Below, one piece after another: positions 1 to 7,588 of a stretch of 48,630 bases of DNA. Source of the stretch: an uncultured Collinsella sp. (GTDB lineage: Bacteria > Actinomycetota > Coriobacteriia > Coriobacteriales > Coriobacteriaceae); contig UQWV01000006.1 in the NCBI GenBank assembly GCA_900544845.1, positions 1 to 48,630 on the forward strand, written 5' to 3'. The first letter of the stretch is position 1; each line of letters starts with the position of its first letter. The notes below the pieces were generated by a model. The model ran no database searches. It was not told where the DNA came from and saw nothing but the letters and a program-made list of their open reading frames with translations. A program made the position numbers and the translations under genes.

Positions 1-937
1 CCAGGATAAGGCTGCAGCATTTATTGATTCAATCCAAGCCAAGATTGCCCTCAATACTAAGCTAAATGGCTATTTAGAAGAACTACTGCTTGCCAAATGC
101 GCTGAATTAGAAAATGGGGTTAAAGAATTCTGTACCGTCGATAATTACTGCAAGCGCGTCTACAGTGGCGGAACCCCCTCAACGAAAAATGCCAGTTACT
201 GGAACGGGGCTCTGCCGTGGCTTTCATCTGGTGAAACAAGAGCCAGGTTCATCATTGGAGCAGAAAAGACGATTACGCCCGAAGGTGTAAGGTGCTCGTC
301 TACAAAGCTTGCCCGTCGTGGCAATGTCGTTATGGCGTCTGCCGGCCAAGGCTTCACCAGAGGTCAAACCTCGATGTTGTTATTTGATGCGTATGTGAAC
401 CAGTCTATAGCGGTTATGGAGCCGAAGGAGGGGTGCGGCTCATATCTCCTGTTTGCCCTTGCCAGAAGATATGAAGAGCTTCGGGCCTGGTCAGACTCGA
501 CATCAACACGTGGAAGCATGTCGGGAAAAGTGTTGAAGCAGTTTGCACTGCCTCGTTTATCGAACGCTCAACTAGGACAGTTCGAAACGTTTGCAAACCC
601 CTTGGTTCAGAGGATCGAGATCAATTTGCGTGAATCGAAATCTCTCGCTGCCCTCCGTGACGCTCTTCTTCCTAAACTAATGTCAGGCGAAATCGATGTC
701 TCGAAGGTCGATCTTACGCAGCTAAATAGCCATTTAGCTAAGTCTCTACGGCAGCTCGGACGCCATGTCTCGCCGCATAAAAACGGGGCAGCTCGCGCTC
801 CTGCGAACTGCCCCGTATCCCCGGCCATCACGCTACAGCGCCAACCAGCACTACTCCCTATTTCCCAAATAGCGCACCCAGCAGACCGCGGCGCTTGGGC
901 TTTTCCTCTCGGTAGGAACCCTCGGCTGCGGCTGTAA
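1..937 (+). CDS. hsdS: Type I restriction-modification specificity subunit HsdS, 3' part
   Basis: The reading frame is open from base 2, so the 5' end lies outside the window. HsdS carries two target-recognition domains (TRDs) and directs the HsdMR methylase/nuclease complex to its DNA site. The visible part starts in the central conserved helix (ALNTKLNGYLEELL), then a second TRD opening with the typical SGGTPST...YW...PWLSSGE pattern, and ends with the C-terminal conserved helix (LRDALLPKLMSGEIDVSKV, then LTQLNSHL near base 735). Family members usually stop about here, but this frame runs on for 66 more residues without HsdS character. It passes through the terminator of the convergent gene and overlaps that gene's 3' end (858-937). 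The normal stop may have been lost by recombination or a small indel. HsdM and HsdR are not in the window. Identification is firm; the C-terminus is uncertain. Confidence 0.88.
   Translation, partial: QDKAAAFIDSIQAKIALNTKLNGYLEELLLAKCAELENGVKEFCTVDNYCKRVYSGGTPSTKNASYWNGALPWLSSGETRARFIIGAEKTITPEGVRCSSTKLARRGNVVMASAGQGFTRGQTSMLLFDAYVNQSIAVMEPKEGCGSYLLFALARRYEELRAWSDSTSTRGSMSGKVLKQFALPRLSNAQLGQFETFANPLVQRIEINLRESKSLAALRDALLPKLMSGEIDVSKVDLTQLNSHLAKSLRQLGRHVSPHKNGAARAPANCPVSPAITLQRQPALLPISQIAHPADRGAWAFPLGRNPRLRL
61..78 (+). repeat. Near-palindromic site, left copy, in hsdS central region
   Basis: The sequence gctaaatggctatttaga encodes the KLNGYL segment of the central HsdS helix. It is itself a near palindrome, with 7-bp arms gctaaat/atttag(c) around a 4-bp core. 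Its first 17 bases are the exact reverse complement of bases 722-738 within the right copy. Such short arm-core-arm sites resemble those used by tyrosine recombinases in phase-variable hsdS loci; that role is inferred. Confidence 0.6.
721..738 (-). repeat. Near-palindromic site, right copy, at hsdS 3' end
   Basis: The sequence gctaaatagccatttagc encodes the QLNSHLA end of HsdS. It matches the left copy better in inverted orientation (17 of 18) than in direct orientation (15 of 18). The two copies enclose about 640 bp, namely the whole second recognition domain. Recombination between them would invert that domain. Confidence 0.6.
778..815 (-). terminator. Rho-independent terminator of the zinc-ribbon gene
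   Basis: An 8-bp GC stem (784-791 cggggcag with 808-815 ctgccccg) is followed on the minus strand by a run of five T. It lies about 40 bases past the stop of the minus-strand gene ending at 858. The hsdS frame is translated straight through it. Confidence 0.75.
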
Positions 938-2195
938 CCTGCCGCGGTTGCTCACCGCCTCCACGGCGCACGATCTGGTACAGGAAGGGCGATTTAACGT
1001 ATTTGACCTCGATAGGCGTGGCGTGCACGGTGCTTTCACTCGACAGCAACACGTTGGGATTGAGCGGTGCCACCACATGTGTCTCGCGCTTGTCGCTAAA
1101 CACCACCGCGGCCGCGCGACCCGTCTGGCCGTTCACGGCAATGCGCACCTGCTCGCCGTCGCGGCTATCCGACGCCGGACGATCGACAAAGTAGACCGGC
1201 ACCATCACCAGGCCATCCTTATGCTTGCGAACCTTGCGCGCCCAGGCGCGGATGCTCTTTTTATTGAGCCCCAGCACCGTCTCGGCATCGTTGCCTGCAA
1301 CGTCGAGCGCCAGCTTATCAATAACCACTTGGTCCTTGGTGGACGCATCGACGGAAACGACGCGGAAGTCACCTTCCTGCATGGCAGGATCGAACGGCCC
1401 CACCTTGCCAAAATCCCACGGCTCCAAAATGCCCATAAGACGAACGTCCAGGTAGTTTGCCCGCGGATACGCCCAGTCGAGCACCTCGTAGTACACCAGG
1501 GTCTCCTTGCTCAGCCCTTTGCCCGGGAAGGACGCCATCATGCGCAGGTCCGCCAACGCCATGGGGAAATAGAAGAGCATCATGTCGTTTTGGATCGCGT
1601 CTTCTACATCGTGCCCGGCAAAGGCATCGGGATACTGACGCACCAGCTGCAGCGCGTTGGCACGTGCCTGCTGCGGCGATATCTCACAGGGGACGCCCTG
1701 TTCGGGAACGTATTCGGCACCCACGCCCATGGTCAGGCGTTTGCTAAACGTACCGGGCTTGAGCAGGTCGGCCACGCCAATCTTGTTGCCGCAGGACGGG
1801 CACTCAAACACGCGTTGGGTCGATGACCCCTCAAAGGACGCGCCGCAGAAGGGGCAGGGAATGCTCACGTGCGTCGCCTCTTGGAACTCCTGCGCCGTTC
1901 CTCGATCTTCCCACAGCAGATGCTCTAGAACCGACTGATTGCGCCAGTGCGAATTGAAGAAATACCAGTCGGGGTCCACCGGGCGCTCGAGCTGCGACAC
2001 ATGGGTGAGCTTAAGCAGCCCGTCAACCACCGTCAGCGGCGTATGACGAATGCCCAGGGCGCTCTTGGGCTCTCCGGCGTCCGCTTGCCACGGAATAACC
2101 GTTTCGCAATAGGCGCACTCAAAGCTGCGCTTTGCCTGGTGCGAATACATGGGGCCGCCGCAGTTTTGGCATTTAATGGCAAACATCTCGTCCAT
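858..2195 (-). CDS. Double zinc-ribbon protein of unknown function
   Basis: The protein has 445 aa. It has one N-terminal zinc ribbon (CQNC at residues 9-12 pairing with CAYC at 27-30) and a second one further on (CPFC...CPSC, about residues 113-136), suggesting two structural zinc sites. The middle and C-terminal parts show no family I can name. There is no signal peptide or membrane segment, and the basic tail ends KPKRRGLLGALFGK. The start is the first ATG after AAAGGAGGA with 7-base spacing. A perfect small palindrome lies about 30 bases upstream of the start codon. The gene is convergent with hsdS and has its own terminator. Proteins with this layout are often annotated as zinc-ribbon or TFIIB-type domain proteins. 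I infer a cytosolic protein, without a defined role. Confidence 0.8.
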   Translation of the reverse strand: MDEMFAIKCQNCGGPMYSHQAKRSFECAYCETVIPWQADAGEPKSALGIRHTPLTVVDGLLKLTHVSQLERPVDPDWYFFNSHWRNQSVLEHLLWEDRGTAQEFQEATHVSIPCPFCGASFEGSSTQRVFECPSCGNKIGVADLLKPGTFSKRLTMGVGAEYVPEQGVPCEISPQQARANALQLVRQYPDAFAGHDVEDAIQNDMMLFYFPMALADLRMMASFPGKGLSKETLVYYEVLDWAYPRANYLDVRLMGILEPWDFGKVGPFDPAMQEGDFRVVSVDASTKDQVVIDKLALDVAGNDAETVLGLNKKSIRAWARKVRKHKDGLVMVPVYFVDRPASDSRDGEQVRIAVNGQTGRAAAVVFSDKRETHVVAPLNPNVLLSSESTVHATPIEVKYVKSPFLYQIVRRGGGEQPRQVTAAAEGSYREEKPKRRGLLGALFGK

Positions 2196-2222
2196 GGAAA
2201 CGTCCTCCTTTGCACAGGGCTG

Positions 2223-2241
2223 TCGACATTAAGTATGTCGA
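2223..2241. promoter_or_regulatory. Candidate operator palindrome upstream of the zinc-ribbon gene
   Basis: The perfect 7-bp inverted repeat tcgacat-taagt-atgtcga starts 28 bases upstream of the ATG at 2195. It overlaps an AT-rich stretch that could hold the minus-strand -10. The regulator is unknown. The rest of the 2196-2453 gap shows no gene. Confidence 0.35.
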
Positions 2242-2453
2242 GCAAATCGGTGCGTGCCCATACCCATGTGGCCCAAAATGGAGCACTCGGTCGGACGGGA
2301 AGGCGCAGTGAACTCGAAGGCGCACGGACAGTCGCCCCTCCGCCACGCGCCCGTTAGCGCCGGCAGACCATTGCTGCATTTTCTGAGCATCGGTACACGT
2401 TGCGTCTGCGCGAGCTACACTATCCCCTTAATAAGAATGCGAGGAGATACGCC

Positions 2454-3635
2454 ATGCTATTTGTAAATCAGCTGGTACATACGCTTGTTCCCGGCAGCGA
2501 AAGCGAGCCGGTCGATACCTCCTGCCGCACCAACGCGGGTTTTGCCGCAAGCCTCATCTGCATCGGGCTCAACATCACGCTGTGCCTGGCCAAGGGCATA
2601 GCCGGTCTGCTCGCGGGCTCCGTCTCGCTTATCGCCGATGCCTTCAACAACCTTTCCGACGCCTCGAGCAACATCGTGAGCCTGCTCGGATTCCGCCTTG
2701 CCAGCCGCCCGGCCGACGAGGGGCACCCTTATGGTCACGGCCGCTACGAGTACCTCGCCGGCTTGTTTGTCGCCGTTCTCGTTTGCGCCGTCGGCATCAA
2801 CCTGATCCTGGAGTCGGTCACCAAGATCATCAAGCCCTCCCCCACCGCGTATTCGGCGCTCTCCATGGCAGCCCTTGTCCTGTCCATGCTCGTCAAGTTT
2901 TGGATGGCGGCGTTCAACCGCACGCTGGGCAACCGCATCGATTCCGAGACGCTTATCGCCACGGCGCAGGATTCCAAAAACGACGTCATTACCTCGGCCT
3001 CGGTCCTGGCCGCAGCGCTTATTTCGCAAACGACCAGCTTTGACCTCGATGGCTGGGCGGGCCTGGGCGTGGGCATCTTCATCTGCATCAGCGGCATGGG
3101 CCTGGTGCGCGACGCCATCAGCCCGCTGTTGGGGCAAGCGCCCGACCCCAAGCTCGTCCAGGCAATCCGCGACAAGATCATGTCGTATCCGCAGGTCCTA
3201 GGCACGCACGACCTCATGGTGCACGACTACGGCCCCGGTCGTCAGTTTGCCAGTGCGCACGTTGAAATGCCCGGCGAGGGCGATGCGTTTGAACATCACG
3301 AGATCCTGGACACCATCGAACACGACATCAAGCATCAGATGGGCATCGACATCACGCTACACTGCGACCCCATCGCCACCACCGGCGACGACCTGCGTGG
3401 CTGGGTCAAGCGCGGCATAGCGCAAATCGACCCCACGCTCTCCATCCACGACCTGCACGAGCACGACGGGTTCGTTTCGTTTGACCTGGTGCGTCCCGAC
3501 GGCTTTGACATATCCGACGAGGAGCTGCTGGAGCTCGTCACGCGCATCGTGCACGAGCGCCGGCCCGATGTCTCGTGCGTCGTCACATTTGACTCGGGCT
3601 TCAGCTCGCCCGACCGGCCGGCCGAGCAGCTGTGA
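2454..3635 (+). CDS. Cation diffusion facilitator (CDF) family metal exporter
   Basis: The protein has 393 aa. CDF proteins export divalent metals (Zn, Fe, Mn, Co) from the cytoplasm in exchange for protons. The N-terminal half is a multi-helix membrane domain with CDF signatures: ADAFNNLSD (metal-site Asp pair, about 62-69), HPYGHGRYEY (about 91-100) and QDSKNDV in a later helix. Cytoplasmic C-terminal dimerisation domain follows (VLGTHDLMVHDYGPG...ASAHVEM). It is longer than the usual ~300 aa because of an extra ~90-residue C-terminal extension of unknown role. I chose ATG 2454 because GAGGAG lies 7-8 bases upstream; an in-frame TTG at 2400 lacks such a site. It is a stand-alone gene closed by a strong terminator. 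The exact metal cannot be read from the sequence. Confidence 0.9.
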   Translation: MLFVNQLVHTLVPGSESEPVDTSCRTNAGFAASLICIGLNITLCLAKGIAGLLAGSVSLIADAFNNLSDASSNIVSLLGFRLASRPADEGHPYGHGRYEYLAGLFVAVLVCAVGINLILESVTKIIKPSPTAYSALSMAALVLSMLVKFWMAAFNRTLGNRIDSETLIATAQDSKNDVITSASVLAAALISQTTSFDLDGWAGLGVGIFICISGMGLVRDAISPLLGQAPDPKLVQAIRDKIMSYPQVLGTHDLMVHDYGPGRQFASAHVEMPGEGDAFEHHEILDTIEHDIKHQMGIDITLHCDPIATTGDDLRGWVKRGIAQIDPTLSIHDLHEHDGFVSFDLVRPDGFDISDEELLELVTRIVHERRPDVSCVVTFDSGFSSPDRPAEQL

Positions 3636-3643
3636 TCGGCAGC

Positions 3644-3715
3644 AAAACGGGACGCAGGACCGCCGACCAACGCGCCTACGCGCCCGGTCACGCGATCCTG
3701 CGCCCCGTTTTTGTT
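3644..3715. terminator. Bidirectional terminator between convergent genes
   Basis: A long hairpin (aaaacggg-acgcagga ... tcctgcg-ccccgttttt) is flanked by A- and T-runs, so it can end transcription of the CDF gene (plus) and the 318-aa gene (minus). Confidence 0.75.
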
Positions 3716-3745
3716 TGAGCTGCTAAGGCTCTAGCCGCTCGGCCG

Positions 3746-4702
3746 CTAGTTCCCCTGCGCGCCCGAAATGCCGTTTTGCAGGGCATCCCAGGCGTTCGTT
3801 GCCATATCGCCCAGGTTCTGTGCGGTATCGCCGAGGTTCTGAGCCGTGCCGCCCAGCTCTTGGACCTTATCCCCAAGCTCCTGCGCCTTGTTGCTCAGGT
3901 CCTCCAGCGTGTTGGAGCTCGAGCTGTCCGCGCCGCCCTGGTCGCCGGACGCATTACCCGACGAGCTGCCCTTGCGCGTGAGCTGAATCTCGAGGTTACC
4001 GTTGTCGTTATAGTAGGCAGACGTCACGACCCAATTGGCATCGACAACGGGCGTCGAGCCGTCGTCGGTCAGAATCACGGCATTCGAAAGATCGGCCCCG
4101 CGCGACTTGAGGAGCTTCTTGGCGTTGGACCAGTACTGACCCGGGATATCGCTCAGGTCGACAGTACCGGACTGGGTAGTCTCGGTCTGCTCGGCTGTGG
4201 TATCAGTCGTGGCGCCCCGCTTGTTGAGCATGCCCGACACGATGGCAAACACAACCGACAGGGCAAAGAAGATCGCCAGCACGATCAGGATTTTCTTGAT
4301 CACGCTCGACGAACGCGAAGGCTTCTTCTCCTCGTCCTCGCTATACTGGGGGATGGACTTGGGATACTCACGATACGGCTCGCGCGCATATCGGTCGCGC
4401 GACTCGTAGCGCGGTTGTGCCGTGCGCGGCATATATGTCGTCTGCTGAGGTTGCGGAATGGGATTTTGCAGCAGGTCATCATAAGGGTCTGCCGCCGCGT
4501 TGCCGTAGGGGCTCTGCGACGAGGCGCCATACGGGTCCTGCGCTGCGTTTCCGTAATTCACAACGCGCGTGGGATCGGCCGACGCCTGCGTCGTATCGGG
4601 AGCAGCGTAGCCGGGATTCGGCACGACGCGGGTCTCATCGGCGCCATTGCCCGTCCGCGGGGAGCCGTAGCCACCCATTACGGTCGTCTTATCCTGGTCC
4701 AT
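3746..4702 (-). CDS. Single-pass membrane protein with disordered N-terminus
   Basis: The protein has 318 aa. Residues 1-130 are low-complexity, rich in Tyr/Pro/Asn/Gln, with repeated NPGY/DPYG-like units, and look disordered and cytoplasmic. A basic patch leads into one strong transmembrane segment (about 137-157, IKKILIVLAIFFALSVVFAI). The outside part has a small folded-looking domain (about 180-245) that resembles PASTA or DUF-type extracellular modules only loosely. The C-terminus has repeats of an 11-residue amphipathic unit (QELGGTAQNLGDTAQNLGD), likely a coiled coil. The start is ATG after GGAAAGGAAA. I do not recognise the family. The layout, with a disordered cytoplasmic part, one helix and an external domain, suggests an envelope-associated or sensing role. 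Divergent from the small Cys protein. Confidence 0.7.
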   Translation of the reverse strand: MDQDKTTVMGGYGSPRTGNGADETRVVPNPGYAAPDTTQASADPTRVVNYGNAAQDPYGASSQSPYGNAAADPYDDLLQNPIPQPQQTTYMPRTAQPRYESRDRYAREPYREYPKSIPQYSEDEEKKPSRSSSVIKKILIVLAIFFALSVVFAIVSGMLNKRGATTDTTAEQTETTQSGTVDLSDIPGQYWSNAKKLLKSRGADLSNAVILTDDGSTPVVDANWVVTSAYYNDNGNLEIQLTRKGSSSGNASGDQGGADSSSSNTLEDLSNKAQELGDKVQELGGTAQNLGDTAQNLGDMATNAWDALQNGISGAQGN

Positions 4703-4838
4703 GCAACGTTTCCTTTCCGTCGCCCGTAAGCATCAAGTTATCCATGCATTCTACCCGCGCAAAAGCCTATGATGGGCAAAGCCCGCCGGTATCTACAAGA
4801 CATGCGCGGCGACGGTCACAATCGAATCGAGGAACGTT

Positions 4839-5075
4839 ATGGCAAAAAGCAAGCTCATCAAGGACACGACGCGTGCCGAGCGTGAGGAGATCATCAAGCT
4901 AGCGCTCGCGGGCTGCGGTAACGGCAGTTGCGACAACTGCGGAAGCTGCAGCTTGGGAGCCGGCGATCCACATGGCACCTACCAGCCCTACATTGACGGC
5001 GAGTTGGAAATCGCCGACATCAACATGATGGTCGCCGAGCGCAACGCCAAACTCTTCGGCCTCCAGCGCGGCTAA
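4839..5075 (+). CDS. Small four-cysteine protein of unknown function
   Basis: The protein has 78 aa. Its notable feature is the cluster CGNGSCDNCGSC (Cys 26, 31, 34, 37; C-x4-C-x2-C-x2-C). The spacing could hold a zinc ion or an iron-sulfur cluster. The N-terminus (residues 1-25) is a charged helix and the C-terminus (55-75) another (ELEIADINMMVAERNAKLFG). ATG start with GAGGAA five bases upstream. A TATGAT hexamer at 4768-4773 is a possible -10. It is monocistronic and reads away from the 318-aa membrane protein. No known family recognised. The high Cys density in a short conserved-looking protein argues for a real gene; metal binding is inference. Confidence 0.7.
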   Translation: MAKSKLIKDTTRAEREEIIKLALAGCGNGSCDNCGSCSLGAGDPHGTYQPYIDGELEIADINMMVAERNAKLFGLQRG

Positions 5076-5106
5076 TGATCCCTTCTTGGGCTGTGCACCA
5101 AAAAAT

Positions 5107-5246
5107 GCGCCCATCTACTACGTTTAACCCAAGGGTGCCAACCATAGCCATATTTGTGTTAACAAAACCGCAGGTAAACGTCTTGCCGCATTGTTAAAAA
5201 ACGCTCCATGGTCGGTCCAACCCTGGTAAACGTAGTAGATGGGCGC
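5107..5246. repeat. 20-bp inverted repeat flanking a 100-bp non-coding spacer
   Basis: Arms 5107-5126 and 5227-5246 are exact reverse complements over 20 bases (gcgcccatctactacgttta). The spacer holds smaller complementary pieces (aagggt/accctt-like, ttaaca/tgttaa) and no coding frame. It fills most of the 5076-5365 gap. It could be a miniature mobile element or a palindromic dispersed repeat; both readings are inference. Confidence 0.6.
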
Positions 5247-5297
5247 TTCTCGTGGCGTGGCTGGCCCAGATAGCTTGTTTCGGAGCCAATTTGCATC

Positions 5298-5340
5298 AAA
5301 AAGTCCCCGGCGGCGTTTTGCTTGACGCCACCGGGGACTG
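5298..5340 (-). terminator. Terminator of the 677-aa zinc-ribbon membrane protein gene
   Basis: A 15-bp stem (5302-5316 with 5325-5339, one mismatch) is followed on the minus strand by TTTTTGAT. It lies just past the stop at 5366. Confidence 0.8.
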
Positions 5341-5365
5341 TTCAATTTATCCCTCGCGGTCCACC

Positions 5366-7399
5366 TTACTCATTGGGTACGTACGTAGCCCTGGCTCGCT
5401 CGGGCGTTACATCCTGACCGCAGGAATAGCTCGAGTCGAAGGCGTGCGCAACCAAGTCGTGCGTATCCCATGCCATGCAGTCAAACTCTCCAGTATCGAG
5501 GACGATGATATAGCCCTTGCCGTCGTAGTAGAAATGATCCTCGGTGTAGTTATTGTCATCGTCGATGCTGTCTTCGGACACAGAGTCCATATCCGGCTTT
5601 GCCGTCTTAATTGCCTGCTTGGCCTCGCTCTTGAGGGTGTCAAACGAGAGCCCATGCTGCGCAAGCGAGTCCTCGAGCGAAACCTGCTCACCCGTCTTGA
5701 GGTTGTAGAACGCCGACCTTGTCACTCGCTCCGATCGATACGGAGGTTGATAGCTGTCGGTAAACGTGCGCACACAGGCAATATCGCCATCGATCGAGAC
5801 GATCTCGGCGGTGTACATCATGGTCACGTGGCTGTCTTCGTCATCCATCGAGGCCTGCTTGCTCGCTTCGAGCGTATCCGCAACGAGCTGGACCATATCC
5901 TTGTTAAACTTGGCGACACCCACGCCCTGGCCCTTCACCTGAGGATAGGTCCACGTAGCCGTGATCTGGCACGTGTCATCGGGGGACGGATTCAGCGGGC
6001 CTTCGCCAACCGCAGCCGTAAAGTCGACATCCTGCGTGGCAGAGACGGCCTCGTAGCTCGCCTGTGCGTCGTCAGAGTCCTTCGACTTCAGCTGCTCCAG
6101 CGTCGTGGCAACCGTTGCGATGCTTTTTGCTACAACTTCCTCGCTGCTGAACAACTCAGCGTCAAACTCACGCACTTCATTGATGTCTTTCACCTTCGAA
6201 TCGTCAATCGACACAGGGCCAACAATGGCGCTAAATGACTTGCCGTCATAGGCGTTGAATTCGCACTCGTAGCCATCATGGGATTGGTTAAAGCCATCGG
6301 GGACTTCTTTGAAATTAATTGTCTCCCCATCATGCAGATACCGTTTGAATCCATAGGTACCATCATATTCGTATACGTAAAGCGAGACGCCAGCGCACAT
6401 GGTGTAAACCTGAGTGTCGGGCTCGTATACCTTCTCGATCTCACCATCGCGATAAGCCCAGACCTCTACCTTGGCAGCAGTGGCGCCATTGTCATTTTCA
6501 ATCGGCTCGTCAGAGTACTCAATCAACAGTTCGTCCTGGCCATCGCCGTCAAAATCGATGAGCCTAGCGTAGGCAACGCCCCGTGTTCCAAACATCGAAG
6601 AATCATCAATCTCAACAGCCTCGCCCTCGCCGTACTTCTTTTGGTACTCGAGGATCTTGTCGGTGAACAGCTCGTTTGCCGTCTTGACCGCCGCCTTGGC
6701 AGAGGCCTTGGCCTCCTTCTTGGACTGCGTGAGCTCAACGTTCTTGGGAGCGTCCGAGCCTTCCTTGGCGTAGTCGACCTTCATGGTGGTCGTGCTCTTC
6801 TTTTTGCCCTTGCCCGAGGTGATGGTCATCTGGTACTTCTGGTCGGGCAGCTCGCCAAAGTCCTCCATGACAAAGCCGTCCTCGCCATCCACTTTGATGG
6901 TGTAGCTCTTGCCCTTGCCAGACACCGGCGCCAGCTCGACGGTATAGCTCTTGAGCTTTTTGCCCTTGCTGTTCTTGGGCAGCACTTTAGTCTCGCACGC
7001 GCAGACAACGTAGCCCTTGCCGCCCGAAGTCACCTCGGACGACGAGCCGATGCGCGGCACGACGACGATTGCCACTACGATGGCGACAACGGCAACACCG
7101 CCGATAACGGCAGCGACGATACGGCCCCTGTGCTTGGGCTTCTTGGGCTGCGGCGTCGGAACAAACGATTGAGCGGTCTCAGCAGGCTCGGTCATAGGCT
7201 CCTCATAACGAGACTGCGCCGCCATATGAACCGGGGCACCCTGAGGAGCTTGCTGTCCCACAGGAGCGGACGACGGCGCATCCCCTACCGGAAACGCCAC
7301 AGGCTCCGCCTGGTCCTCAACTCCGCCCACGCGAGCGCCGCAGCTCGTGCAAAACGTGGAGCCATCGGGTATCTGAGCTCCGCACTTGGTGCAATACAT
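5366..7399 (-). CDS. Zinc-ribbon membrane-anchored protein with DUF3298-like C-terminus
   Basis: The protein has 677 aa. It begins with a zinc ribbon (CTKC at 3-6, CTSC at 17-20), then a Pro/Gln/Ala linker, one transmembrane helix (about 87-110, VAAVIGGVAVVAIVVAIVVV), and a large external part. That part holds a Lys/Gly/Ser-rich beta domain (KGKSYTIKVDGEDGF), a central domain that includes a VAYARLIDFDGDGQDELLIEY calcium-loop/FG-GAP-like stretch, and a C-terminal domain like DUF3298/RsiV (TRSAFYNLKTGEQVSLEDSL...GYIIVLDTGEFDCMAWDTH). I chose ATG 7399 because it gives the ribbon as N-terminus and has GGGAGA upstream; the frame continues open to 7504. The topology is inferred as ribbon inside, sensor or binding domain outside. 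Function unknown. Closed by a terminator. Confidence 0.75.
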   Translation of the reverse strand: MYCTKCGAQIPDGSTFCTSCGARVGGVEDQAEPVAFPVGDAPSSAPVGQQAPQGAPVHMAAQSRYEEPMTEPAETAQSFVPTPQPKKPKHRGRIVAAVIGGVAVVAIVVAIVVVPRIGSSSEVTSGGKGYVVCACETKVLPKNSKGKKLKSYTVELAPVSGKGKSYTIKVDGEDGFVMEDFGELPDQKYQMTITSGKGKKKSTTTMKVDYAKEGSDAPKNVELTQSKKEAKASAKAAVKTANELFTDKILEYQKKYGEGEAVEIDDSSMFGTRGVAYARLIDFDGDGQDELLIEYSDEPIENDNGATAAKVEVWAYRDGEIEKVYEPDTQVYTMCAGVSLYVYEYDGTYGFKRYLHDGETINFKEVPDGFNQSHDGYECEFNAYDGKSFSAIVGPVSIDDSKVKDINEVREFDAELFSSEEVVAKSIATVATTLEQLKSKDSDDAQASYEAVSATQDVDFTAAVGEGPLNPSPDDTCQITATWTYPQVKGQGVGVAKFNKDMVQLVADTLEASKQASMDDEDSHVTMMYTAEIVSIDGDIACVRTFTDSYQPPYRSERVTRSAFYNLKTGEQVSLEDSLAQHGLSFDTLKSEAKQAIKTAKPDMDSVSEDSIDDDNNYTEDHFYYDGKGYIIVLDTGEFDCMAWDTHDLVAHAFDSSYSCGQDVTPERARATYVPNE

Positions 7400-7508
7400 C
7401 GCATCTCCCGTCTCTCGTCGCAGCCGCAATGCGCCCGCGCAGTTCTTCCAACTACACCGTACGAGAAAAATCTCCATTCTTGTTGCGCAACATTGCCGCC
7501 ACAAAAAA

Positions 7509-7533
7509 TGATCCCTTGGGGACGGAGGAAAAA
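7509..7533 (+). repeat. Dispersed repeat (ccttggggacggaggaaaa type), copy 1
   Basis: The same 20-25 bp word recurs at 30844, inverted at 30900, and at 42198, always between genes. Here its A-run also supplies the T-tract of the fhs terminator. Confidence 0.55.
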
Positions 7534-7563
7534 GCCCCGCCGAGCCATGGGGCGCGGCGGGGC
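7527..7563 (-). terminator. fhs terminator
   Basis: The stem gccccgccg/cggcggggc (7534-7542 with 7555-7563) is followed on the minus strand by TTTTTCC. It sits directly downstream of the fhs stop. Confidence 0.8.
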
Positions 7564-7588
7564 GGGCAAGCGGCTATGAGCAGCAGGC

